Part shown: piece after piece, positions 10,001-16,987 of the stretch | How positions within the stretch are numbered: the stretch's first letter is position 1 | Layout of the letters: each line of letters opens with the position of its first letter | Assembly (NCBI GenBank): GCA_934162425.1 | Contig: CAKPIS010000004.1 | Span: forward strand, 1-64,000 | Direction of reading: 5' to 3' | Length of the DNA stretch: 64,000 nt | Origin: an uncultured Bacilli bacterium | GTDB taxonomy: Bacteria > Bacillota_I > Bacilli_A > RF39 > UBA660 | Made by a program: the position numbers and the translations under genes | Notes under the pieces: model-generated | The model's input: the letters and a program-made list of their open reading frames with translations, nothing else | Databases searched by the model: none | What the model was told of the DNA's origin: nothing

Positions 10001-11694
10001 ATAAAGTCTTGATTTCTTATCATTTTAAAAGAATCTGTTATTATTAGATATATTTTATCAAAAGAGTTGGGAGTAACTTCCCTATCAGTCAAATTTTTTC
10101 TATCATTTAATATTTTTTCTAAATATGATGATACCATTTGATATTCTTCACTTTTTGATGCAAATAGTCTAATTTGTTTATCATCATTAAAACAATATGG
10201 TAAATTTTTTATATTTTTCCAAGTGTTTTTTTTATCATCATCAGTAAATATAACTATTTTTAAATCAGCATAACTATGAAATGTAACTATCTGAAAAATA
10301 AGTTTTTTTAAATAATCACTTCTATCATTATAATTACCTATTATGGAAGTTATGTTATTATATAAAAATGAATAAGGAACCGGAACATCTTTAAGTATTT
10401 TAGGCTCTCTACTTAATTTATCTGAAATATCCTTAAGTTTATCCTCTTGCATAGTAAACTGTTCTTCTGGATAAACTATTTTTAATTTCATTTCATAACT
10501 TCCAAATCCTAAACTAACCTTGAGAAAATCTTCATCTTCTATTCTTTTTTGCCATAATAAAGGATCTCTTTTTAAAATTATATTACTACATGTATAAAGA
10601 TTAGGATAGTTATTTTTTAAAATATTTGTTTGATTAACTAACTCTTCTTGAATAACTTTTCTTTTTCCTTCAATATAAGTAGAATATTTTGAAATTCTTT
10701 CTTTTTCTTTCTTTTTTCTTTTTTTATCTTCATATTTTCTTGTAAATGTTGGCCATAAGAGTGTTGATAAAACCATTGCAACAGCCATAACAATAGACGG
10801 AAGAGAGCTCATTAAAGAAGCCCTACCACTTGATATATTTGCTATTGATGAAAAGGCCATTACCATAGATGACATACTCATGGTAAGCATTGGTCCAATT
10901 GTTAAAATAACAGGCATATCATTTTCAGCTTCTTTTGTAGGTGGAACATCTATTTTTATTTCTTTTTCTTTTATTTCAGAAACAAATCTTGGTGTCTTAT
11001 GAAAATAGTCGTTATCTTTATACCAACGCATATCAATATCTTCTTCTAATTCATCATATTGTTCTTCAAAATTATCATATGTTATCTGATTTAACCCACT
11101 TACTGCTAAACTATTATTGAAATAATATATACTTATTTTAAAACCATTTCCATATTTCATAAAAACGATTTTAAGCCCATTTAAGAAAATTATATCTCCA
11201 TACTCCAAAGCTTTTTTATCAAATACTCTTAAGCTATTAACATAAATTTTTGCATTATTACCTGTCTTACAAATATAAAACTTATTATTTTCATAAATAA
11301 TTTTCGCATGATCTATTTCTAGTGCATCATATCTTATATTATTATTAATTCCACTACCGATAGAAATTGCATTACTTAAGTTAATATAATAATCACTATA
11401 ATTTTTATCATACGAAGAAGATGTATAAATAGTCATTTTTTCATTAGTAACTACTTTTAATATTGGGTAAAATGAGTATTCTTTTAAAAATACAAATGAA
11501 TTATACGTATCATTTAAATTATAATATACTTCTTGGTTACTAGTTAATTTCCAAGAACCATTTTCTTCTTTTATATTAAGTAAATTTTCTTCTTTACCAC
11601 TATCATCATAGTCAGTAATCCAAAAATTTCCAGATGGAACATCTGGAATATCAATACTCCTAATTCTATCTTCTTTTATTAAAGAAACCCTCAT
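7048..11694 (-). CDS. essC: Type VII secretion ATPase EssC/YukB
   Basis: At 1548 residues the length matches T7SSb EssC. The N-terminus has two FHA-like beta domains (about 1-190). A pair of membrane helices follows near 260-315, then a basic stretch. Next come FtsK/SpoIIIE-type ATPase domains: D1 with Walker A GMTGSGKS near 715 and Walker B LFIISDE near 835; D2 with Walker A YGSPGSGK near 1065 but a weaker Walker B (VILNN); and a third, degenerate domain to the end. EssC is the inner-membrane motor that recognises and drives WXG100-type substrates out. It is the last gene of the operon beginning at EsaB/YukD and has an AGGAGAGGG site. The identification is confident. Confidence 0.96.
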   Translation of the reverse strand: MRVSLIKEDRIRSIDIPDVPSGNFWITDYDDSGKEENLLNIKEENGSWKLTSNQEVYYNLNDTYNSFVFLKEYSFYPILKVVTNEKMTIYTSSSYDKNYSDYYINLSNAISIGSGINNNIRYDALEIDHAKIIYENNKFYICKTGNNAKIYVNSLRVFDKKALEYGDIIFLNGLKIVFMKYGNGFKISIYYFNNSLAVSGLNQITYDNFEEQYDELEEDIDMRWYKDNDYFHKTPRFVSEIKEKEIKIDVPPTKEAENDMPVILTIGPMLTMSMSSMVMAFSSIANISSGRASLMSSLPSIVMAVAMVLSTLLWPTFTRKYEDKKRKKKEKERISKYSTYIEGKRKVIQEELVNQTNILKNNYPNLYTCSNIILKRDPLLWQKRIEDEDFLKVSLGFGSYEMKLKIVYPEEQFTMQEDKLKDISDKLSREPKILKDVPVPYSFLYNNITSIIGNYNDRSDYLKKLIFQIVTFHSYADLKIVIFTDDDKKNTWKNIKNLPYCFNDDKQIRLFASKSEEYQMVSSYLEKILNDRKNLTDREVTPNSFDKIYLIITDSFKMIRNQDFIQNLLKTKENYGFSFIISNGNIATLPDQCKNFIKVNSTSGEVAKNVINEKNQTFMIDSISGINYNECYKILSNTPVEISNNADAKLPEKLGFLEMYDVGKIEQLNSVNRWKKSNPMESLKTPVGYGKNNELQYIDLHEKYHGPHGLIAGMTGSGKSEFIISYILSLAVNYSPLEVQFILIDYKGGGLAGAFENASSGKKLPHLVGTITNLDASEIKRSISSIESELKRRQRLFNTARDKNGESTVDIYKYQRLFREGKVDEAVSHLFIISDEFAELKNQEPEFMDQLISTARIGRSLGVHLILATQKPSGVVDPQIWSNTRFRVCLRVQDTEDSNEVIKCPDAAYLTKTGRYYFQVGYNEVFTLGQASWTGGNYIPKEKTKKPIDTSINFINNVGQTIKKVETKEKKDNTKEKKYGQELTNVVNYLSDIANDQKLKIMPLWLDKIPNFIKIDSLISKYNYSVTPGIIDLPVGEYDMPEEQKQNILTVPLSKYGNTLVYGSPGSGKENFIMTLIYSAINLYTPSDINFYILDFGSEVLSIFSNSPFVGDIVNMDDEEKIINLYKLINKIIEERKELLQPYGGNFYNYNAKNLNKLPVITVILNNFESYQDLYEKYEDTLGMILRECSRYGIYFIITCNSPNGLRIKLKQNFSQIFCLQQNNEDDYSTILGSVNKTYPAHLYGRGIIKREKVYEFQTASIDNQDNLNGVVEDIIKRDKQKYKVKAKKIPSLPSKVSYNEISDVYDNTNKNVIIGIEKKSLNISSYDFTKNTINAISANDSIIMQDFVNSLIMQLKNNLNFQTMVLDASDMTINEACKKNILYENNNFNDIFEKLLKYQNDCYVIYENNNYNASVLQNQKRILLVINGIESFKNKLKIENQNRLEEFFNKTKGLDIINFIIIDSIDKIKKIEYDSWFKDNFDSSNGIWIGDQFDDQFTFKISVRTEELKEQVSDDFCFVLNRGKPVLVKYVSDFNIQNDDEMVESIE

Positions 11695-11716
11695 TTTTAC
11701 CCTCTCCTAATATTAA

Positions 11717-12025
11717 TTAATTTTGTGCGTTTTTTTGTTGTTCTATCATTTTATTCAATTCTTCTACCATTGCTTTTTTAAATGATTTATCTTCATCATC
11801 TGAATATCCTAAATAAAATATTTTTTCTATTTGAGAATGATCAAATAAAGCCATTTGCTTACTTGATATAATTCCCTCTGGATATAAACATCCAGTATAA
11901 TCAAAAGCTTTATCCTTTTTTGACTCATCATATGAACAAAAACCAGTTATCATTAACCTTTTTTTTGCTCCTTTTAATAATACTACAGTTCCTATCGGTA
12001 AAAATTTACCATAATTATTTTCCAT
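11717..12025 (-). CDS. DUF4176 family T7SS-associated protein
   Basis: This protein of 102 residues has no signal peptide. The segment FLPIGTVVLLKGAKKRLMITGF and the later YPEG...FDHSQIEKIFYLGY pattern are those of DUF4176, a small cytosolic family that recurs in type VIIb loci next to essC. Its molecular role is not established. It lies 22 nt ahead of essC with an AGGAGG site and clearly belongs to the same transcript. Confidence 0.85.
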   Translation of the reverse strand: MENNYGKFLPIGTVVLLKGAKKRLMITGFCSYDESKKDKAFDYTGCLYPEGIISSKQMALFDHSQIEKIFYLGYSDDEDKSFKKAMVEELNKMIEQQKNAQN

Positions 12026-12033
12026 TTTTCCTC

Positions 12034-12462
12034 CTATTTAATCAATGAATTTATTTGATTTTGTAATTTTCTTATATTTGTTTCAGATTCTCTAACTTTT
12101 CTTCTATAATTATTAAGTGCATTTGTGTAATTATTTCTTGCCACTTGATTATTAGCTGGACAGTTTCTTAAGTAATATTCATATTCTGATACCTTACCTC
12201 TATATTTTCTTAAGTTTTGCTGTTCATTTTTACATTTTTCTATGTAACTTGAAGCATTTTTATAATTACTAGCATCACTTTTTAATTTATTTATTTCACT
12301 TGCTATTTCTTTTAATGCATTACTAACTCTTATTTGTCCAATACTTCTCCACTCACTTCTAGATAATTTATTAATTAAATTATTTACTTTATTAGGACTT
12401 ATATCAGTTACTTGACTTAAGCTTTTCTTTAGAGATGCAGAATTTATATTTTCATATGCCAT
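12034..12462 (-). CDS. Helical coiled-coil protein of the T7SS operon
   Basis: This protein of 142 residues is almost entirely helical, and its second half (about 65-140) is predicted coiled coil rich in Asn, Arg and Glu. It has no membrane helix and no clear WXG motif, although a Trp (SEWRSIGQIRV) stands near residue 37. It lies between WXG-type genes and the DUF4176 gene with gaps of 1-8 nt. A role as substrate partner or adaptor is inferred from position only. Confidence 0.65.
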   Translation of the reverse strand: MAYENINSASLKKSLSQVTDISPNKVNNLINKLSRSEWRSIGQIRVSNALKEIASEINKLKSDASNYKNASSYIEKCKNEQQNLRKYRGKVSEYEYYLRNCPANNQVARNNYTNALNNYRRKVRESETNIRKLQNQINSLIK

Positions 12463-12463
12463 A

Positions 12464-12742
12464 TTATTTTCTTGTCACCTCTTTATCTACTTTTCTATAA
12501 TTAGAAGCGGACCTTTTAATAACAGCATTAAGTTTATAAAGTTCAGACATATAAGTACCAAAACTTCTATACATTTTGTTAAACTTATCATTATAACTGT
12601 CATATCCACTTCCAGTCCAAAAATCTCCATTTTTAAGCTTACCAATCAAATTTTTAGCCTGCTTCATATTTTCTAACATATCGTCTGTAATTGAATTTAA
12701 TTCATCTGATATAGAATCCATCATTTCATAGTTTGCTCTCAT
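12464..12742 (-). CDS. WXG100-type protein (divergent)
   Basis: This protein of 92 residues has the helix-turn-helix pattern of WXG100 (ESAT-6-like) proteins and a central W-T-G turn in the context FWTGSGYDSY. The ATG at 12742 is favoured because AAGGTG stands 6 nt ahead. A GTG three codons upstream is possible. Such proteins form antiparallel four-helix dimers and are exported by, or act with, EssC. The gene lies within the secretion operon, 1 nt from the coiled-coil gene. Confidence 0.8.
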   Translation of the reverse strand: MRANYEMMDSISDELNSITDDMLENMKQAKNLIGKLKNGDFWTGSGYDSYNDKFNKMYRSFGTYMSELYKLNAVIKRSASNYRKVDKEVTRK

Positions 12743-12756
12743 AAATATCACCTTTT

Positions 12757-13038
12757 CTATGTTATTGGTTTTTGATAGCTTTCTTCTAATAAATTAAAAC
12801 AATTTTGCACCTCTGACAAAAACTTCTGATAATCATTCAAAGAAGCCTTATATCCTAATAAGTTATTAATAACATTATAATATTCTCTTTTAAAACTTGT
12901 AGCATCTTCACCTTGCCATGCCACTTGAACTTCTGAGTCTATTATATTTCTAATTTTATCAATATCTTTTGAAATATTATTTATGTAATTTTTAAGTTCA
13001 TTAACACTACCATATAAATTATTTACAATAACTTTCAT
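12757..13038 (-). CDS. WXG100-type protein (divergent)
   Basis: This protein of 93 residues has two helices joined by a W-Q-G turn (VAWQGEDATSFKREY), the WXG100 signature. The start at 13038 follows GGGAGA; an upstream in-frame start would swallow that site. It is the first gene after the double-hairpin element at 13054-13112 and so is probably made at lower level than the two WXG100 proteins upstream. Confidence 0.82.
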   Translation of the reverse strand: MKVIVNNLYGSVNELKNYINNISKDIDKIRNIIDSEVQVAWQGEDATSFKREYYNVINNLLGYKASLNDYQKFLSEVQNCFNLLEESYQKPIT

Positions 13039-13053
13039 ATAAATCTCCCTCAC

Positions 13054-13112
13054 AAAAAAATGCTAATGTCATTAACAATAACATCTTTTTGTCAAAGAGC
13101 TTTTGCTCTTTA
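13054..13112 (-). terminator. Double-hairpin partial terminator inside the T7SS operon
   Basis: On the minus strand a first stem AAAGAGC / GCTCTTT (loop AAAA) follows the WXG100 stop codon. A second stem ATGTTATT / AATGACAT (loop GTT) comes next, then TAGCA and seven T. The only gap of more than 25 nt in the operon falls here. This would let esaB and two WXG100 genes be expressed in excess over the machine genes. Confidence 0.6.
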
Positions 13113-13116
13113 ATTT

Positions 13117-13401
13117 CTATCTACCAGACACTGCACTGTCAACAGCTTCATATCTAGTAACTACAGCTTCTAGATATTTTGCACAGTCATCAATAGCTTT
13201 TTTAAATTCTGGGAATTTTGCTCTAAGAGCATCAAATTCTTCTTTAGCTTTGCTTGCAGCTGTACCACTCCATGTACCATCGTTTCCAACTTTATTAAAT
13301 TGCGTAGATACGGCATTTAAAATTTGTTCCATACGACTCGCTTTAGAACTTAACTGTCCAGATATATTTCTTATTTCACCATAAGATAATCCTGAAAACA
13401 T
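13117..13401 (-). CDS. WXG100 family protein (EsxA-like)
   Basis: This is a typical WXG100 protein of 94 residues: helix 1, the turn TWSGTAASKAKEEF (W-S-G), and helix 2 ending in an acidic/aromatic C-terminal tail (VVTRYEAVDSAVSGR) that fits the YxxxD/E export signal. It is secreted as a dimer through EssC. It has an AAGGAGATG site and lies 12 nt after the next WXG100 gene, with which it may form the secreted pair. Which of the two is the EsxA equivalent cannot be decided from sequence. Confidence 0.92.
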   Translation of the reverse strand: MFSGLSYGEIRNISGQLSSKASRMEQILNAVSTQFNKVGNDGTWSGTAASKAKEEFDALRAKFPEFKKAIDDCAKYLEAVVTRYEAVDSAVSGR

Positions 13402-13413
13402 ATTTTCATCTCC

Positions 13414-13701
13414 TTAATTTAATTTATTTTCATTCATTGCTTTTTCATAAGCATTTCCAACTTGTACTAAATATTCACCTATTTCTTGTATAGTTGTTTG
13501 TAGTTTATTCATAACTTGAGCCTGTTCAGCTATCTTACCTGTATAGCTATCAGCATCAGCACCTTTCCAACAATTTTTTAAATTATCATTAATGCTTTGG
13601 ATGTTACTTAATAATGTTTTAAATTCTCCTGCTTGATTTTGAACGCTTCTTCCAGTAGTTCTTGTAGCTTCATAATCAATATTTAAACTTGTCATGGCCA
13701 T
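13414..13701 (-). CDS. WXG100 family protein (EsxA/EsxB-like)
   Basis: This canonical WXG100 protein of 95 residues has the turn NCWKGADADSYTGKI (W-K-G) and a C-terminal helix with YLVQVGNAYEKAMNE, which contains a YxxxE-type export signal. It has a strong AAGGAGGTG site and is the second gene of the operon. It probably dimerises with the adjacent WXG100 protein. Confidence 0.93.
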   Translation of the reverse strand: MAMTSLNIDYEATRTTGRSVQNQAGEFKTLLSNIQSINDNLKNCWKGADADSYTGKIAEQAQVMNKLQTTIQEIGEYLVQVGNAYEKAMNENKLN

Positions 13702-13715
13702 AAATATTCACCTCC

Positions 13716-13964
13716 TTATATCATTATTATACGAGCCCCATTTTTTATTCCACTATCTCTTACATATATATTATTCCCATATTTTACCCCAGTATCAATA
13801 TCAAAAAACGAATATTTCTTCTCTTCTAATATACCACCTGATAAATCATGAATACTTTTAATTAAATATTTTTTAATGGTACCCATTTTTTTATTTATTG
13901 GAATAAACAAATCAAAGTTTTTTTCAATTGATGGAATTTCAATTGATATTAACAGTTTGTTCAT
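13716..13964 (-). CDS. esaB: EsaB/YukD-like ubiquitin-fold T7SS protein
   Basis: This protein of 82 residues has a beta-grasp pattern. It starts with a strand MNKLLISIEIP, has a central helix (KKYLIKSIHDL) and ends KNGARIIMI, like YukD/EsaB. EsaB is a small cytosolic regulator or component needed for T7SSb activity. It is the first gene of the operon with an AAGGAGG site, the usual place for esaB in short loci. Sequence identity to named EsaB cannot be measured here, so the fold and context carry the call. Confidence 0.8.
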   Translation of the reverse strand: MNKLLISIEIPSIEKNFDLFIPINKKMGTIKKYLIKSIHDLSGGILEEKKYSFFDIDTGVKYGNNIYVRDSGIKNGARIIMI

Positions 13965-14030
13965 TATATATGCCTCCTTAAGAGATATGATTGTAAAAGA
14001 TGCTCCTATTTTTTATCTTTTACTATAAAT

Positions 14031-14060
14031 ATAATAACATGTTTATGATTTTATGGTCAA
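14031..14060 (-). promoter_or_regulatory. Sigma-A-type promoter of the T7SS operon
   Basis: On the minus strand TTGACC (14055-14060) and TATTAT (14031-14036) stand 18 nt apart, about 65 nt ahead of the esaB start. The rest of the 230-nt gap holds only the HerA terminator and A/T-rich sequence. Confidence 0.6.
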
Positions 14061-14150
14061 TTATTTTTTATATAATTACTATGAATAATGTAACATTTTG
14101 TAAAATAAAAAGAGTATTTTAATAATTAATGTATTTTATTATTTATATAT

Positions 14151-14185
14151 AAAAAGAGGTCAAGAATAAATCTTGACAATCTCTG
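14151..14185 (-). terminator. Terminator of the HerA-like gene
   Basis: The minus-strand stem GAGATTGTCAAGA / TCTTGACCTC (small mismatch) is followed by TTTTTATA just after the stop codon. Confidence 0.85.
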
Positions 14186-14193
14186 TATTTTTA

Positions 14194-16200
14194 TTAATAC
14201 CACAATCTAGATACATCTACGTTTTGTGAAAGTGGAGATGGATTTGGCATTTCAAGTTTTACTATAACAGGCAATTTAAATGCTGAACCAAATGCAATAC
14301 AAGTACCTGGTTGCAATCCCTTCATCTTCTCTACTATTTCATCAGTTATATTAGGAACCATTTGTCTTATAAAAGATACATCATGTGGGTGTTGCATTTT
14401 AAATATTAAAAAGTCCGAACACTGTGATAATGCAGTTTCTGATAATTCAGAAGGTCTTTGAGAAATAAGTCCTAAAATAACACCATATTTTCTACCTTCC
14501 TTAGCTATTCTATCAAAGATATTATATCCTAATATTTTTATATCAGAGTCATTTTGTACATATCTATGAGCTTCTTCTAGTATTAAATGAACTGGGAATG
14601 ATCCTCTATTACTAAGTTTAGAAGTAAAATCAAACAACAGCTTAGAATATATCTTACAAATAGTTTTAGCAAATCTATCATCTAGATAACTAATATTTAT
14701 ATTTACTATTTGTGCTCTTCCACCATTTGGAGCAGTAATTAATTGCTTGATAAATGAGTTCTTATCTATGTAACTATCTACCCTAAAGTACTCTGAATAT
14801 TCCCCTTTAATTAGTGAATCAAGCCTTACTTTAAGCACATTAGCCTTATCATATATTTTATCACTCTTCAAAATTCCTTCTGATATAAGTGCAAAGTCAA
14901 AAGCTTCTTGTAAGTTTTCCAAAGTAAATGGAATAGTACCATCTGGAAGTTCTAATTTTAAATCTTTATTAATATATCTTTTTATAAATTCAGATACCAA
15001 GCTTATTTCAGCTATCTTACCTTCTTTATCTATTATTAAACATTGTCTTAAGGATCTAACATAACCTGGCTGAGCTATTTCTGTTTCTAGATTTAAGTCT
15101 GGTGTATTAAATGATGTTAATATTGCAAATATTTGGTCATGTATTTGAGATGCAGCTCCACCTGAATATAAAACTTCAAGTATAGCTTTTGCAATTATAT
15201 CATTTTTATATACCCTAGTTTCAGCTTCATTACCAGAAAATACAGTAACTAACCTTAAAGCTTTTTCTATTATAGGTAATTGTGCTGGATCATCTACATC
15301 TAGTAAAAGCGCATAATCATCTATATCTAAAAGCCATAAAGGAAGTTTAATTAAATTTTCTCTATTAGTTCTTACGTTTGTTGAATATCTTTTAAAGAAC
15401 ACTTGACTATTAGGAATAGATAATGCACTTTCATATTCACCATAAGCATCAAATATAAATACACAAGCTCCTCTAGGAGGTCTTACTTGGTTAAAGAACA
15501 CGTTTTGAAATAGTCTAGATACACCGCAAGACTTACCAGAACCAGTATTTCCAAATATAGCGAAATGATTTGAGAAAAATGTATTAGTAGATACATACGC
15601 AGGTTCATTATTATAAAGTGGCATACTTCCTAATAAAAACTTATCTACACTACCAGCATTTGTATCATCAACTACTATTAATTTGGTTTCTTCAGGACTA
15701 GCTACAAAACAAACACTATCAATACTTGGTTTACTAAGTACACCAGGCACAAATCTATTATTAGTTATTTCACCAATTAATTTAACACTAGCGACCTCTT
15801 TATTTATTGATGCTATCATACCAACTATTCTAACTACTTCATTATAATTAAAATATACATAATGATCAATTAAATTAACATTATTAAAATAATTACTTGT
15901 AACATAAATAGTAACTGTATCACTAGTTACATCTTTTACTCTACCTATTTCATTTGGTAAAACTTCCCTTGCAATATTTTCACTAATGCTATCTACCTTT
16001 TTAATATTTGGCATCATTGTATTCATATACTCATTCATAGCATCAAAAACACCATTTTTTAAATCTGTATTATTAACTGCACTATTATTAGAAACAGAAT
16101 TATCGCTTTCTTTTGAAACGTTAATAGACGTGTTTTCATCATCTTTTATACTAGTGTCTGTATCAAAACCTAATACATCATTTTCCATATTTTCTTCCAT
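14194..16200 (-). CDS. HerA-like P-loop ATPase/translocase
   Basis: This protein of 668 residues has an N-terminal beta-barrel (HAS-barrel-like, about 60-160). A RecA-type ATPase of the HerA/FtsK superfamily (DUF87) follows: Walker A FGNTGSGKS near 215-225, a Walker B-like strand VHLILEEAHRY near 540, and the C-terminal arginine-finger region ISQRPSELSETALSQCSDF. The end LQPGTCIAFGSAF is typical of bacterial HerA homologues. HerA-type hexamers move DNA, usually with the nuclease NurA; no NurA is visible nearby. The first 60 residues are acidic and Ser/Asn-rich. It is monocistronic, with its own TATAAT and terminator. Biological role unassigned. Confidence 0.85.
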   Translation of the reverse strand: MEENMENDVLGFDTDTSIKDDENTSINVSKESDNSVSNNSAVNNTDLKNGVFDAMNEYMNTMMPNIKKVDSISENIAREVLPNEIGRVKDVTSDTVTIYVTSNYFNNVNLIDHYVYFNYNEVVRIVGMIASINKEVASVKLIGEITNNRFVPGVLSKPSIDSVCFVASPEETKLIVVDDTNAGSVDKFLLGSMPLYNNEPAYVSTNTFFSNHFAIFGNTGSGKSCGVSRLFQNVFFNQVRPPRGACVFIFDAYGEYESALSIPNSQVFFKRYSTNVRTNRENLIKLPLWLLDIDDYALLLDVDDPAQLPIIEKALRLVTVFSGNEAETRVYKNDIIAKAILEVLYSGGAASQIHDQIFAILTSFNTPDLNLETEIAQPGYVRSLRQCLIIDKEGKIAEISLVSEFIKRYINKDLKLELPDGTIPFTLENLQEAFDFALISEGILKSDKIYDKANVLKVRLDSLIKGEYSEYFRVDSYIDKNSFIKQLITAPNGGRAQIVNINISYLDDRFAKTICKIYSKLLFDFTSKLSNRGSFPVHLILEEAHRYVQNDSDIKILGYNIFDRIAKEGRKYGVILGLISQRPSELSETALSQCSDFLIFKMQHPHDVSFIRQMVPNITDEIVEKMKGLQPGTCIAFGSAFKLPVIVKLEMPNPSPLSQNVDVSRLWY

Positions 16201-16278
16201 GTTATCACCCTTCTTATCTACTTTATAAGATAATTATAACATTTGTTTTAGAAAAAATAAATATTTATTTTAAAACAA

Positions 16279-16307
16279 TTGACATTTAAGCAAATAAAAC
16301 ATAATAT
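16279..16307 (+). promoter_or_regulatory. Sigma-A promoter of the ABC-like pair
   Basis: TTGACA (16279-16284) and TAATAT (16302-16307) are 17 nt apart, 27 nt ahead of the ATG of the ABC-like gene. Confidence 0.75.
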
Positions 16308-16333
16308 AATAATTAACGAAAGAAGGTTTATAT

Positions 16334-16987
16334 ATGGCTTATTTAGAAGTAAAATGTGATAACATAAATTTATGTGTTAATAAAAAAGAATTAATATTTA
16401 TAAATAAGGATAAAAAAAGCAACGAAACAGAGTTACTTAACATATTATCTTGTAATACAAAAAGCAAGTCTTTTATGCTATATATAGATCAAATCCTTTG
16501 TAATGATTTAACTAATAATAAATTAGCTAAATTTAAAAGACAAAATATTAGTACTTTATTTAAAGATGATATTTTAGTAAATAATTTAAACGTATTAGAA
16601 AATATAGAACTTGGTAAATTACATTTTAAAGATACTATAAGTTTAGATGAAATTGTTAAAAGTTTTTCGCTTAGTAAAAAAATAATTTGTTATCCAGATG
16701 AATTATCTAAAGCTTATAAAGTAAAGGTTTTATTAGCTAGATCCTTAATTAAAAAACCAAAGATATTAGTATGTGATAATATTTTAGATGATTTAGATAA
16801 TAGAACCATCAAAAAAATTATAAATGCTCTTTTAAATTATATAAAAAAGTATAATGGTATTGTTATACTATCTACATCAAATAATAAATTATGTTCTATA
16901 GCAAATAAAGTTATAACTTATAAAAATTCTAATATAGTTAAAATTAAGAATAATAAAAAAACTACTAAAGTAGGTGACCTATTATGA
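16334..16987 (+). CDS. Degenerate ABC-type ATPase (predicted inactive), FtsE/MacB-like
   Basis: This protein of 217 residues aligns by eye with the FtsE/LolD/MacB ATPase fold through phrases such as NISTLFKDDILVNNLNVLENI and PKILVCDNILDDLDN. Every catalytic motif has eroded. The Walker A position reads INKDKKSNETELLNIL with no GxxGxGK. The Q-loop Gln is Lys, the signature LSGGQ reads LSKAY, the Walker B Glu is Asn, and the H-loop His is Ser. Yet the frame is open, the promoter and AGAAGG site are good, and the 3' end overlaps the permease gene by 4 nt. A structural partner of the permease is inferred. A decaying gene is the alternative. Confidence 0.75.
   Translation: MAYLEVKCDNINLCVNKKELIFINKDKKSNETELLNILSCNTKSKSFMLYIDQILCNDLTNNKLAKFKRQNISTLFKDDILVNNLNVLENIELGKLHFKDTISLDEIVKSFSLSKKIICYPDELSKAYKVKVLLARSLIKKPKILVCDNILDDLDNRTIKKIINALLNYIKKYNGIVILSTSNNKLCSIANKVITYKNSNIVKIKNNKKTTKVGDLL

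Noticed and set aside
13103..13384. Plus-strand ORF of 93 codons opposite a WXG100 gene
   Set aside because: The minus frame gives a clear WXG100 protein with a strong site; the plus frame has none and begins inside the hairpin element.
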